DNA of 64,000 nt from assembly GCA_964459385.1 (NCBI GenBank), contig CAYWLG010000006.1, positions 1-64,000 on the forward strand, in the 5' to 3' direction. The translations under genes and the position numbers were made by a program. Below the pieces are notes generated by a model. The model was not told the DNA's origin, did no database searches, and saw nothing but the letters and a program-made list of their open reading frames with translations. Source of the stretch: UBA6107 sp964459385. GTDB lineage: Bacteria; Chloroflexota; Anaerolineae; Anaerolineales; Anaerolineaceae. Positions 26,199 through 34,743 of this stretch are shown piece by piece (the stretch's first letter is position 1; every line of letters begins with the position of its first letter).

Positions 26199-26732
26199 CT
26201 ATAAGTTGTGAGCCAGGCGCCAATTGAGGAAGGTGGTGCGCAGGGTGAGGGTGGCGTTTGTAAGCGTCAGATGTGCCTGCTGCAAGGCATCGCGGGCGGA
26301 AGCCAGCGTTTGGTGGGCTACCTGCGAATCGGTCACATTGCCGTTGGCATCGAAACCGGCCGGGGCCGCCAGGATGGCAGCCGCCTGGTTATAGCTGGAC
26401 TGGGCCACGCTCACCTGCGAGTTGAACGTGTTTAATGCATTTTGAAGGTCGGTCACATCCAAGCCGGCTTGCTGGGCTTTGTTGATGGCTTCCTGCGCTT
26501 TTTGGGATATCTGATTTGCCTGGTTCAGATGCAAATTCTGGCGCATCAACCAGTTGCGCTCGCGCAGCAGAGAGTTGGACATTTGTTGGTCAAGTGCCTG
26601 ACTGATGGGGGTGCGTGCAGCCTGTTGCTGGTCTGCCGAAGCGGCAACGGTTTGTGAAGGCAACAGCGTCATGCTTAGCGCCAGCGCGGCTGCGATCACG
26701 ACCAGAGTAATTGAGGCAAAAACTTTTTTCAT
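26199..26732 (-). CDS. Exported helical protein of unknown function
   Basis: From ATG 26732 (AAAGGAGAAGAA upstream) it has 177 residues with a Sec signal peptide (about 1-30, ending near TVAASA). The mature part is predicted helical: Gln- and Ala-rich, with QEAINKAQQAGLDVTDLQNALNTF-like heptads. It forms a pair with the lipoprotein at 25863-26189. A stress-sensing or cell-envelope binding role next to the two-component system is possible but unproven. Confidence 0.65.
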   Translation of the reverse strand: MKKVFASITLVVIAAALALSMTLLPSQTVAASADQQQAARTPISQALDQQMSNSLLRERNWLMRQNLHLNQANQISQKAQEAINKAQQAGLDVTDLQNALNTFNSQVSVAQSSYNQAAAILAAPAGFDANGNVTDSQVAHQTLASARDALQQAHLTLTNATLTLRTTFLNWRLAHNL

Positions 26733-26818
26733 TTCTTCTCCTTTTTGAACGGTTAATTTCATACCCTTAAGATACTCACCTGAGCTGGTTTCCTCCAGTG
26801 GAACGGGTCATTCGCAAA

Positions 26819-26832
26819 AATGACTTGCGTCA
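26819..26832 (-). terminator. Weak terminator candidate after the response regulator
   Basis: On the minus strand ATGAC-gcaa-GTCAT is followed by TTTT, about 25 bases past the response regulator stop. Confidence 0.4.
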
Positions 26833-26856
26833 TGCGCTGGCAGGAGAATGTTCATT

Positions 26857-27507
26857 TTATTTTTTTGGGAGGACAATACCCTGTTTGAGGGCGAGGACGG
26901 CAGCCTGGGTGCGATCTTCGACGCCCAGTTTGAGCAAAATGCTGCTGACGATATTCCGCACCGTGCCTTCAGAAAGATAGAGCTGTTTGGCGATGTGGGC
27001 GTTGGCCGCTCCATCTGCCAGCAGGGTCAGCACTTCCAGTTCGCGCTCGCTCAGGTCGTAATTGGCGTGGGTGGGGGCAGAGACACTGCCGCTGGAAAAT
27101 TGGTTCATGAGGCGACCGGCCACTGCCGGGTCGAGGTGATTTTTGCCGGCAGCGGTGTCGATCACCGCCTGGATGAGGGCTTCGGGCGGCGTATCTTTGA
27201 GCAGGTAGCCCGCCGCCCCGCTACGGATGGCGTCAAAGACCCACTCGTCGGCGTCATAGGTGGTCAGCACCAGCACCTTGATCTCAGGGTGCGTCTGCCG
27301 CAACTGTGTGGTGGCTTCGATGCCGTTCAGCACGGGCATTTTCAGATCCATGAGCACAATATCTGGGTGCAAGGCCTCGGCTTTTTTGAGCCCCTCAGCT
27401 CCATCCGCCGCCGTACCCACCACCTCCAGTTCGGGTGAGGAGCCTAAAATGGTGGCCAAGCCGGTCGAGACGATGCTTTGATCGTCGCAAATAAGCACTT
27501 TGATCAT
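26857..27507 (-). CDS. Response regulator, NarL/FixJ family
   Basis: A 216-residue DNA-binding response regulator. The receiver domain (1-120) has DD at 8-9, the phosphorylation site Asp54 (VLMDLKMP), a Thr at LTTYD and the Lys at LLKDTP. The LuxR-type helix-turn-helix is at about 150-205 (LSERELEVLTLLADG, TVRNIVSSILLKLGV). Its start overlaps the histidine kinase stop by 4 bases, so it is the partner of that kinase. Confidence 0.95.
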   Translation of the reverse strand: MIKVLICDDQSIVSTGLATILGSSPELEVVGTAADGAEGLKKAEALHPDIVLMDLKMPVLNGIEATTQLRQTHPEIKVLVLTTYDADEWVFDAIRSGAAGYLLKDTPPEALIQAVIDTAAGKNHLDPAVAGRLMNQFSSGSVSAPTHANYDLSERELEVLTLLADGAANAHIAKQLYLSEGTVRNIVSSILLKLGVEDRTQAAVLALKQGIVLPKK

Positions 27508-28805
27508 TGGGGCACCTCAAGGGAAAAGACGATCTTTGTGCCGTTACCGGGACGGCTTTCGACATTGAGCACGGCTCCGTGCAGGTCGGCACGTTCACGC
27601 AGCCCCAACAGGCCAAAATGGGCGCGCAGGTCAATGGACTTGGGGTCAAAGCCGACCCCGTCATCTGCGATTTGCATTTTTATGTGGGTCTCGCTTGCTT
27701 CCAGGCTGAATTGAACGTTTTTGGCATGGGCATGCTGCACGATGTTCTCAATGGCTTCTACGGCCACGCGGTAGATCTCGTTTTCGACCTCGGGCGGTAA
27801 AAATGGCAGTGCTGCTGGCAGAGCCAGTTGTATCTGAAAGTCTCCGCGCAGGGCGGCTTCTTTGGCCGCCTGCTGCAAGGCCAGCAGCAGCCCCATTTCT
27901 TCAAGCGGGGCCGAACGCAGCGATTTGATGGCCCGGCGGGCTTCATTCAGCCCTGCGCGTGCCTGCTCGGTGATGTTCACGAGTTCCCGCTGGGCCAGCT
28001 GCGGATCGTTTTTCGACTGGATGTTGACCGCTTCGAGGTGCACCACCAGTCCGCTGAGCGTGTGTGCCAGTGTGTCGTGCAGTTCGCGTGAAAGGCGGTT
28101 GCGTTCGCGGGCGGTGGCCAGCGCCTCTTGGGTGGAGGCGTAATTCTTCAGTTTCTGGTTGGCATTTTGCAGTGAGGCTCTGAGCGCGCGCTGCTCTTTC
28201 ATTAAATGGGTGACCACATAAGCGATCAGCGCGTAGAGCAGGCTGCGTCCAAACAGGAAGGCGCTGCCGGCACCGAATTGAAATGCGGGCGCGTTACGCA
28301 CCAGCAGGAAGAAGAGCAGTTCCAAAACGGTGGTGAACAAAATGAACAGCATCACCTGATAAAAGCGGTACTGCCAGCTTGCGATGATGATTGGGACGAA
28401 GAGGAAAAAGAACAACTGCCAGTTGCGCGATCCAAAATCAAAGGCCAGGGTGCTGTTGAGCCGGTTGAGGGTGAGCAGGTCATCCGCGAGCACGATGAGC
28501 ATCACCTGAACGATCAAGGCAACAGGCAGGTAATACTTTCCCAGCCAGCGCTGAAACTGTGGCACCAGAATATAGACCAGAAAGAGGGCCAGCAGACAGG
28601 AAATTAACAGGTAAATGCCGGCGTTGGCGCGTTTTTCGAGAAACCACTGACTGAGCTGCGGAAACCGTCCCCATAAAATGAAGCGAGGTGTGCGGATGCT
28701 GGTGAGCCAGTTCCAGGCCATGACGACCAATTGCAAAATAACGAAGGCGCGAAAAAGCGCAATGATGCCCGGTTCGATCTGAGAGGTGGAGGGCTTGGCG
28801 TTCAT
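27504..28805 (-). CDS. Membrane sensor histidine kinase (HisKA_3 type)
   Basis: A 433-residue kinase: five or six membrane helices in the first 190 residues with short loops and no large extracellular sensor domain, then a linker coiled coil, the dimerisation motif ERNRLSRELHDTLAHTLSG with phospho-acceptor His243, and a HATPase domain with ADDGVGFD and GLLGLRERA. The layout recalls LiaS/DesK-type kinases that sense the membrane. The signal is unknown. A -10 TAAACT (28812-28817) lies exactly 6 bases before the ATG, so its mRNA may be leaderless. Confidence 0.9.
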   Translation of the reverse strand: MNAKPSTSQIEPGIIALFRAFVILQLVVMAWNWLTSIRTPRFILWGRFPQLSQWFLEKRANAGIYLLISCLLALFLVYILVPQFQRWLGKYYLPVALIVQVMLIVLADDLLTLNRLNSTLAFDFGSRNWQLFFFLFVPIIIASWQYRFYQVMLFILFTTVLELLFFLLVRNAPAFQFGAGSAFLFGRSLLYALIAYVVTHLMKEQRALRASLQNANQKLKNYASTQEALATARERNRLSRELHDTLAHTLSGLVVHLEAVNIQSKNDPQLAQRELVNITEQARAGLNEARRAIKSLRSAPLEEMGLLLALQQAAKEAALRGDFQIQLALPAALPFLPPEVENEIYRVAVEAIENIVQHAHAKNVQFSLEASETHIKMQIADDGVGFDPKSIDLRAHFGLLGLRERADLHGAVLNVESRPGNGTKIVFSLEVPQ

Positions 28806-28811
28806 GCAGTT

Positions 28812-28841
28812 AGTTTAACACTTTGGCGGGGAGAATTACAA
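28812..28841 (-). promoter_or_regulatory. Promoter of the two-component operon, leaderless geometry
   Basis: On the minus strand, -35 TTGTAA (28836-28841), an 18-bp spacer and -10 TAAACT (28812-28817) are followed by six bases and then the kinase ATG at 28805. Transcription would start at the A of the ATG. No Shine-Dalgarno sequence is present. Confidence 0.55.
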
Positions 28842-28890
28842 TGACGGCAGCCATGTTGACCCGTGATGAGAATCACGGCCTTTCGCTGGT

Positions 28891-30414
28891 CTAGATAGAC
28901 ACTTTGGGGCGGTATTGCAGGGCCTCGGCCAGATGCACAGAGGTGATCTGATCGGCATGGGCCAGGTCGGCGATGGTGCGTGCCAGTTTGAGAATGCGGT
29001 GATAACTGCGGGCGGAGAGCTGAAGCTGGTTCATGGCCGAGCGCATCAACTCGCGACTGCCGGCGTCGATCTGACAGTACTGGCGCACTTCGGCCGGGTG
29101 CATATCGGCGTTGCAGGTAAGCGCTGTGCCCTCGAAGCGCTGGCGTTGAATCTCGCGCGCGGCTTCGACGCGTTCGCTGACCGTGGACGAAGATTCCCCC
29201 TGGCGGGTGTCGCTGAGCTTTTCGTAATCCACGCGCGGTACCTCGATGTGAATGTCAATGCGATCCATGAGCGGGCCGGAAATGCGACGCTGATATTTGA
29301 TGACGGTGCCGGGAGAGCAGGTGCAGGGGTGGCTGGGGTCGCCGTAATAACCGCAGGGGCAGGGGTTCATGGCCGCCACAAGCTGGAAATTGGCCGGGAA
29401 GGTTAGCGAGCCCTGTGCGCGGCTGATGGTGACCACCTTGTCTTCGAGCGGTTGGCGCAGCACCTCAAGCACGCGCGAACTGAACTCGGGCAGTTCGTCC
29501 AGAAAGAGCACGCCGCGGTGGGCCAGCGAAATCTCGCCGGGGTGCGGCCAGTTGCCGCCGCCCACCAGCCCGGCATGGCTGATGGTATGATGCGGGGCAC
29601 GGAAGGGCCGGTTCTTGATGAGCGGCACGCCGGGCGGAAGTGCATCGGCCACCGAATAGATGCGGGTGATGTCCAGCGATTCGTTGAGGGATAGGTGGGG
29701 CAAAATGGCGGGCAAAGCACGCGCCATGAGGGTTTTGCCGGCGCCGGGCGGGCCGATCATGAGCAGGTTGTGCCCGCCGGCTGCGGCCACTTCGAGGGCG
29801 CGTTTGACGTGCTCCTGGCCTTTGATATCGTGAAAATCGGTCTGCACGATCGCAGCCACCTGGGTAACTTCCAGTTGAGGCTGGGGCGGGATGAGGTGCG
29901 TGCCGCACAGGTGGGCGAATAACTCGGCCAGGGAGCTGACCGGGATGACTTCGAGATCGGGGAAGATGGTGGCTTCGGGGGCGTCTTCGGCGGGGACAAA
30001 AACACGCTTGAAGCCCTCACGACGCGCCACGGCGGCCATGGGCAGCACCCCGCGGATGTGACGCACGCTGCCGTCGAGTGAAATCTCGCCCATCACCAGG
30101 CTGCCTTCCAGCGCTTCGGCGGGCACCTGTCCGTTGGCGACCAGCACCCCCAGCGCGATGGGCAGATCGTAAGCCGAGCCCTCTTTGCGCACGGTGGCTG
30201 GTGCCAGGTTGACGCGAATGCGTTTGCCGCGTGGGAACTCCAGCCCGCTGTTGCGAATGGCGGACTGCACGCGTTCTTTGCTTTCTTGTACCGAAATATC
30301 GGGGAGGCCCACAATGGTGATGGGAGGTGTAAAGCCCGGAGTCAGGTCCACTTCGACATCGACGATGACCCCCTCCAAACCGATCACAGCGCAGGCGTTG
30401 ACTTTGGCAAGCAT
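28891..30414 (-). CDS. comM: YifB/ComM family magnesium-chelatase-like AAA+ ATPase
   Basis: A 507-residue ATPase of the family whose ComM members act as helicases in recombination of incoming DNA during transformation. The N-terminal domain begins MLAKVNACAVIGLEG. The Walker A motif is GPPGAGKT (about 216-223), Walker B is VLFLDELPEF, and a Cys cluster PCPCGYYGDPSHPCTCSP follows, then the C-terminal Mg-chelatase domain. The 5' end and promoter of this gene are repeated 3288 bases away at 33592-33737, on the far side of the AT-rich island. Confidence 0.95.
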   Translation of the reverse strand: MLAKVNACAVIGLEGVIVDVEVDLTPGFTPPITIVGLPDISVQESKERVQSAIRNSGLEFPRGKRIRVNLAPATVRKEGSAYDLPIALGVLVANGQVPAEALEGSLVMGEISLDGSVRHIRGVLPMAAVARREGFKRVFVPAEDAPEATIFPDLEVIPVSSLAELFAHLCGTHLIPPQPQLEVTQVAAIVQTDFHDIKGQEHVKRALEVAAAGGHNLLMIGPPGAGKTLMARALPAILPHLSLNESLDITRIYSVADALPPGVPLIKNRPFRAPHHTISHAGLVGGGNWPHPGEISLAHRGVLFLDELPEFSSRVLEVLRQPLEDKVVTISRAQGSLTFPANFQLVAAMNPCPCGYYGDPSHPCTCSPGTVIKYQRRISGPLMDRIDIHIEVPRVDYEKLSDTRQGESSSTVSERVEAAREIQRQRFEGTALTCNADMHPAEVRQYCQIDAGSRELMRSAMNQLQLSARSYHRILKLARTIADLAHADQITSVHLAEALQYRPKVSI

Positions 30415-30449
30415 GGTTTAAGTGTAGGAGGGGTGGTGGATTCTGTCAA
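30304..30449. repeat. Direct repeat, left copy (comM 5' end and promoter)
   Basis: This copy aligns without gaps, at a constant offset of 3288 bases, with 33592-33737. Identity is high from about 30330 to 30449 and fades toward 30304. It contains the comM start codon and promoter. The repeats flank the DUF4062 gene, whose stop is only 10 bases from this copy. Confidence 0.9.
30421..30449 (-). promoter_or_regulatory. comM promoter, leaderless geometry
   Basis: On the minus strand, TTGACA (30444-30449), a 17-bp spacer and TACACT (30421-30426) are followed by six bases and the comM ATG at 30414. The predicted start is the A of the ATG. The promoter lies wholly inside the repeat, so it came with, or was duplicated by, the insertion. 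Confidence 0.65.
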
Positions 30450-30458
30450 ATTAATTGC

Positions 30459-33266
30459 TTAGTTGTCTGTGCTTTTTTTAATATCTTTTGCTAAATCCTG
30501 AATTAGGAAGTGATTGTCAACTTTTGCTTTTGAAATAATAAATTCAAAATCTCTTGTATTAAACATCTTTATTCTCGGAGCTTGTTTTAAAACTGAATAC
30601 CTAACTTCAAAAGACTCATCATCCATCATTTTTAATAAACGATTTATTATTAGGCCCGAGAAGGGAGAATCAAGGAGTACATAAAGTACGTTAACTGCAT
30701 TGAAACGAATATCTTGGTCTTCATAAAAACAAAATGCTGATGTAAATTGGATTAGGGTTGATAGGATAGAAATATCGAGGTTTCTACCATGTGTACCATT
30801 AAATGCATCTTCAATTAATAATAGCGACTTCATTATTTCAAAGTTTGTTCCGTTGCTAATTAAAGAAAGTAACTCGACTAATTCTTGAAAGCAATCAACA
30901 TGATTAAGTGTTTTCAACAACTCAACTTGTAGTTTTAAGAGAATGAGCGTATCTCTTTCTAAAAATGAATCTGCTCCCTCGAATATACGTGGTTCATTTA
31001 TGATGCATTTTTCGTAAATCTCTGACCAAAACAAACTATCTTCGTGCTTTCTCTTCAATATTAGCTGAAGCAATTGTATAGCCTTAATTTTTTCTGAATA
31101 TGTTTGAGTTGAGGAAAAAAGAGTTGAAGTAATTGCCTCACCTATTTTGGCATTAATATTAGAATCTAGAGGACTATTATGCCGGGAAATAATATTATGT
31201 AAAATATAAAATGGTTCGTCTACAAAAATAGTAAACTTTCCATTGATACCTTGTGTTGCATTCCTTGCGATGATGATATCCAAATAACGATTTATGTGTC
31301 TCATTCTGCTTTTTGAAAAATGTTCAAGATCCCAATCGTTCTTAAAGTATTCTGGAAAATATTTAACAACAATTTCTTTAGTTTCTTTATAAAATTCTTT
31401 TCTTTGCTTAGAGATTCGTAACATTACTATTTGGATATTACTTCCGTTGATAAGTAATTCTTTTGAATCACAAATTGTTGATATATTTTGAACTAAATCT
31501 CGGACCAAGGGTAAACTAACCTCTTTATAATTAAGTTTTGTTAATAGTTTTATGGCTTCAATGTGTAATCTTTCATGTTTGGTTTGAAGAAGCTTTAGTA
31601 AAAATTCTAGGATTTGATCTTGCGGAATTCGGAATCTATTTGCTGCAATCATTTCTAGTAGTTTCGCGAATAGGTTGTAATTAATATTTCCATCCAATAA
31701 TTTTTGTTCCGCCATTATGAAAATTTCATTAAGCGATGAAGAAAAATCGTCATCAGAAAGATAATATCCAATTTCCTTTATTAGAATAATCTTCCAAACC
31801 TGTTTTTGAAAATGATAAGGAATATGGTCAGTTAATTTAAAGAGATGAATGATCTCATCTTTGGTTGCATAGGAAAGGCAATTTTTGTACTTTGAATAGA
31901 TTCGTTGGAATTTTTCTTCATTTCCTGAAAGGATAGATATCCTGAGTAGTTGTAATTTTTCAACCAAGGGACTGTTTGAATCCATAGAGTAAAAAAGTAT
32001 TTCCAGAAGATTATCGAGAAATAAAAAGAGGTGTGAATAGGAGCCATAATAGATTGCGGTAGAAAGGTAATTTGTCAAATACGCAACAAAAGAATTATTA
32101 TTATAAAAATGGATTGTACTTTTTGAATCAGTTTTCTCGCTGAAAATTTGATTTAGGATTTTTTCTTTAATATTTGAATTGAACCTATCAATTAATGGGA
32201 AAAAAACTATTGATGACAGCTCATCAAATTTTTTAGTAATTGAAAAATCCATAATAATATCTTTTTCACGATTGACAATTGATCGGAGATTTCCAAGGTC
32301 AATTAAGATATCACTTTTTATCCAATTTGTATCGCTATTGTTGAATGATTGACTTTGCGACAAATCTTCAAGAATCTCAATAGCTGAATTGATGTCTCCA
32401 TCAAAGAATTTGTTAATTGCTGCCCATCTCTTTATTACAATTGCGTGGATTTCTTCACTTTGAATTGGTTGTAGATCTTTCAAAAGTTTTTCTTGTTTAA
32501 TGGTGGAATATTCATATTCGCCAAGAAGAACCTTAAGGATTGACATACTCCACTTGTCAAGGGAAGAAGTTACAGTTCCTTCTACTGTTTCGTTGCTTAG
32601 CAATTTTGATAATAGACTTTTTGTTCCCTCCAACTCCTTAAAAATCTCAACATTTGTTTGCTGTAAAGTTATTGGGAAAGCTTTAATAGTCAATTCATCT
32701 TCACCGTCACCGGATCTTGGCGAATTGATTCCAATCGATTGATTGCGTCTATAAGTTCTCACAATATCATTAATTACTGATTTATAACTATCGCTAAATA
32801 CTTCTTCAAAGGAAGTCACTGGCTTGTGATGTGGTAAACTGCCTTTTTTCATACTAGCTTCAAGACTAGTTATTTCATAATCTTCATTGTTAAAGAAAAT
32901 ATATAGGGATTTCTTTTGGTTTTCTTTCGCGCGATTGATTTCCTTCATTATTCCATCAGAAATTTTGTCGTCGTAATTATCAATAATAAACAGACAAACA
33001 TCACAATCGTCTAAGTTTGATAAATAATCTTCTTCTGCTGTAAAGGAAGAGGGGCCATCATCCTCGAACAAGTAAACTGAAAAAAGGCCCGTTTCTTCTA
33101 GAGCAAGTTTAAGGGCCTTCCGAACTATTTTATAATTCATAAGCAAATATTTATTTACAACCAAATTTTTGTTTATTGGATCATTATTTAATACTTTTTC
33201 AATATTTATTCTATCTGTACTACACCTTGAGCTTATGAAAACTTTTATTTTAGATTCTGAATTCAT
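30459..33266 (-). CDS. DUF4062-domain protein with HEAT-like C-terminus, possible defence protein
   Basis: From ATG 33266 (strong GGAGGATTT site) it encodes 935 residues rich in Ile, Lys, Asn and Ser, unlike its neighbours. Residues 6-150 look like DUF4062, a TIR-like domain of antiphage and STAND-type proteins: KVFISSR at the start, then VYLFEDDGPSS and LDDCDVCLFIIDNYDD. The remainder is predicted all-helical. The C-terminal 130 residues resemble HEAT repeats (FNAVNVLYVLLDSPF, DDESFEVRYSVLKQA). No Walker A motif was found, so it is not a normal NACHT/STAND ATPase. Function is unknown; a single-gene defence role is an inference from domain, base composition and island context. Confidence 0.7.
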   Translation of the reverse strand: MNSESKIKVFISSRCSTDRINIEKVLNNDPINKNLVVNKYLLMNYKIVRKALKLALEETGLFSVYLFEDDGPSSFTAEEDYLSNLDDCDVCLFIIDNYDDKISDGIMKEINRAKENQKKSLYIFFNNEDYEITSLEASMKKGSLPHHKPVTSFEEVFSDSYKSVINDIVRTYRRNQSIGINSPRSGDGEDELTIKAFPITLQQTNVEIFKELEGTKSLLSKLLSNETVEGTVTSSLDKWSMSILKVLLGEYEYSTIKQEKLLKDLQPIQSEEIHAIVIKRWAAINKFFDGDINSAIEILEDLSQSQSFNNSDTNWIKSDILIDLGNLRSIVNREKDIIMDFSITKKFDELSSIVFFPLIDRFNSNIKEKILNQIFSEKTDSKSTIHFYNNNSFVAYLTNYLSTAIYYGSYSHLFLFLDNLLEILFYSMDSNSPLVEKLQLLRISILSGNEEKFQRIYSKYKNCLSYATKDEIIHLFKLTDHIPYHFQKQVWKIILIKEIGYYLSDDDFSSSLNEIFIMAEQKLLDGNINYNLFAKLLEMIAANRFRIPQDQILEFLLKLLQTKHERLHIEAIKLLTKLNYKEVSLPLVRDLVQNISTICDSKELLINGSNIQIVMLRISKQRKEFYKETKEIVVKYFPEYFKNDWDLEHFSKSRMRHINRYLDIIIARNATQGINGKFTIFVDEPFYILHNIISRHNSPLDSNINAKIGEAITSTLFSSTQTYSEKIKAIQLLQLILKRKHEDSLFWSEIYEKCIINEPRIFEGADSFLERDTLILLKLQVELLKTLNHVDCFQELVELLSLISNGTNFEIMKSLLLIEDAFNGTHGRNLDISILSTLIQFTSAFCFYEDQDIRFNAVNVLYVLLDSPFSGLIINRLLKMMDDESFEVRYSVLKQAPRIKMFNTRDFEFIISKAKVDNHFLIQDLAKDIKKSTDN

Positions 33267-33314
33267 AAATCCTCCGCAACAAAAAGCTACTATTCTTGGT
33301 AATTTGCTAAAAAT

Positions 33315-33329
33315 CAATTCAATGAATTG
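33315..33329 (-). promoter_or_regulatory. Palindrome at the DUF4062 gene transcription start
   Basis: An inverted repeat of 7-bp arms (CAATTCA and TGAATTG, one central base) overlaps the -10 box and the predicted start. It could be an operator. Confidence 0.4.
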
Positions 33330-33355
33330 TATGGGGAAATAAATTTTCTTTTCAA
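33326..33355 (-). promoter_or_regulatory. Promoter of the DUF4062 gene
   Basis: On the minus strand, TTGAAA (33350-33355), an 18-bp spacer and TACAAT (33326-33331). The start near 33319 leaves a leader of about 50 bases. The island gene thus has its own promoter. Confidence 0.6.
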
Positions 33356-33588
33356 AGTTAATATATTAATTTTCGCAGATACAATTAATATAGGTGGAGA
33401 ATATTCGAATTTGCCAAAAAAGTCGTTCTTTATTAATTATTCTTACTTTAAAAATTGTAGGGACTATATTGTTACAAAGGGTATATTCTCACAATTACTC
33501 AATGAAGAAATCAATGGAATTCAGATATATATACTAAAGTTTCCACATCTTACAATAATGACATTTTTCAAATAACTACAAGGCGGCA
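33356..33588. other. AT-rich non-coding part of the island
   Basis: An 82-codon plus-strand frame begins at a TTG (33327-33575), but that start lies in the DUF4062 promoter and has no ribosome binding site. I see no supported gene here. Confidence 0.5.
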
Positions 33589-33702
33589 TCAGAGGCCCAC
33601 GATGGTAATGAATGGCTTAAAGCTCGGGGTCAGGTCCACTTCGACATCGACGATGACCCCCTCCAGACCGATCACAGCGCAGGCGTTGACTTTGGCAAGC
33701 AT
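33589..33702 (-). pseudogene. Truncated 5' remnant of comM
   Basis: Starting at ATG 33702 the minus strand encodes the first 37 residues of ComM, with three differences from the intact copy (Gly27Ser, Thr29Lys, Pro31Phe) and several silent changes, then hits TGA at 33589. Its promoter (TTGACA, 17 bp, TACACT) is also intact. It is either the original comM start cut off by the island, or a diverged duplicate. Confidence 0.85.
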
Positions 33703-33737
33703 GGTTTAAGTGTAGGAGGGGAGGCGGATTCTGTCAA
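33592..33737. repeat. Direct repeat, right copy (comM 5' end and promoter)
   Basis: Partner of 30304-30449. It lies 18 bases past the stop of the upstream permease gene (33756, minus strand), which fits an ancestral order of permease then comM before the island entered. Confidence 0.9.
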
Positions 33738-33755
33738 TTAAAACTTATCAGCGAA

Positions 33756-34742
33756 TCAGAAATTCACCGTATTTGACTTCGGATTAAACGCCTCGTTCAA
33801 GCCGTCGCCGATCAGGTTCCAGCCGATGCCGAAAAGAACGAGCGCCAGAGTGGCGGGGAGGAAAGTCCACCAATATGTGAACAGGCCATTGGGACCGATA
33901 ATCCAATCGCGGCTCTGCACCAGGATCAAGCCCCAGGCCGACCCCTGGCCGATGCCGATGAAGGTGAAGGTGGCCTGCAAAAGCACCATGCCGCCCACGT
34001 CTTTGGCGCCCAGCACGATGGCGGGTGAAATGGCATTGGGGAGCAGATGGCGCCAGATGATCCGTTTGTTTTTGGCACCCACCGTTTTGGCTGCTTCGAT
34101 GTACTCTGACTGCATCAGGCGCGAGACGGTGGTGTCCATCAGGCGTGCATAAGGCATCCATGAGAAGAGGATGAAGGCGATCATGACCGGGTCCAGGCTG
34201 TTAAGGAAGACCAACCAGGCGGGTATTTGATCGGGCAAATAAACGCTGCCTTTTACGGCAAAAATATTGGCCCCCATGCCCCCCATCATATACATCGCCC
34301 CGGCATTGTCGAGCAGGATGGTGAAAAGCTGGCTGATGAGCACCACGGCCGCGATGATGGGAAAAGCTAAAAAGGTGTCGGTCACACGCATGAGCAAATT
34401 GTGGATGAACCCGCCCGAATAGGCGCTGATCGTACCGACGAGCACGCCAATGAGCATGGCGAAAACGACAATGAAGACGCCAAAGATCAAAGCCGAGCGG
34501 GACCCCCAGACTAGGGCATGGTAGACGCTCACCTGCCTCGACATGGTGCCGAGCGGTTCTTCTGCTGTGGGCGGGTGCGGGGTGAAATCCCGATTGTTGC
34601 CCACTACCTTCATCACACTGGGGTTGTTAGCATCCATTGGCGAAAGGAGAGGCGCTGCCACAGCAACTGTAATAAAGAAGAGCACAATAACGATCCCGGC
34701 CCAGTTTTGCCAACGGGAGAAATAACGTCGTAAACCAAACAT
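33756..34742 (-). CDS. ABC transporter permease, oligopeptide/DppC-OppC type
   Basis: Inner-membrane subunit of a peptide or nickel-type ABC importer. From ATG 34742 (GGAGGTCGG upstream, one base after the upstream stop) it has 328 residues and about six helices. The N-terminal segment and first helix, then a long loop (about 40-95), are typical of OppC-like permeases. The ATPase-coupling EAA loop appears as YIEAAKTVGAKNKRIIWRHLLPNA. A longer frame to 34793 overlaps the upstream gene. No binding protein or ATPase gene is adjacent. Confidence 0.9.
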   Translation of the reverse strand: MFGLRRYFSRWQNWAGIVIVLFFITVAVAAPLLSPMDANNPSVMKVVGNNRDFTPHPPTAEEPLGTMSRQVSVYHALVWGSRSALIFGVFIVVFAMLIGVLVGTISAYSGGFIHNLLMRVTDTFLAFPIIAAVVLISQLFTILLDNAGAMYMMGGMGANIFAVKGSVYLPDQIPAWLVFLNSLDPVMIAFILFSWMPYARLMDTTVSRLMQSEYIEAAKTVGAKNKRIIWRHLLPNAISPAIVLGAKDVGGMVLLQATFTFIGIGQGSAWGLILVQSRDWIIGPNGLFTYWWTFLPATLALVLFGIGWNLIGDGLNEAFNPKSNTVNF

Positions 34743-34743
34743 A

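Larger units (their letters stand above)
30450..33591. mobile_element. AT-rich inserted island beside comM
   Basis: About 3.1 kb of clearly AT-rich DNA lies between the two comM-derived repeats. It carries one large gene (30459-33266) and about 320 bases of AT-rich upstream sequence. No integrase, transposase or terminal inverted repeat is visible. The flanking duplication of the comM 5' end and the composition change argue for insertion at this locus. The mechanism is not shown. Confidence 0.7.

Noticed and set aside
33327..33575. 82-codon plus-strand frame in the island, with a start faintly like NYN RNases (ILIFADTINI)
   Set aside because: It begins at a TTG inside the promoter of the opposite gene without a binding site; the resemblance is a few residues only and the expected later motifs are missing.
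30450..33591. AbaR-like or IS-type transposon at comM
   Set aside because: No transposase or terminal inverted repeats, and comM is rebuilt rather than interrupted.
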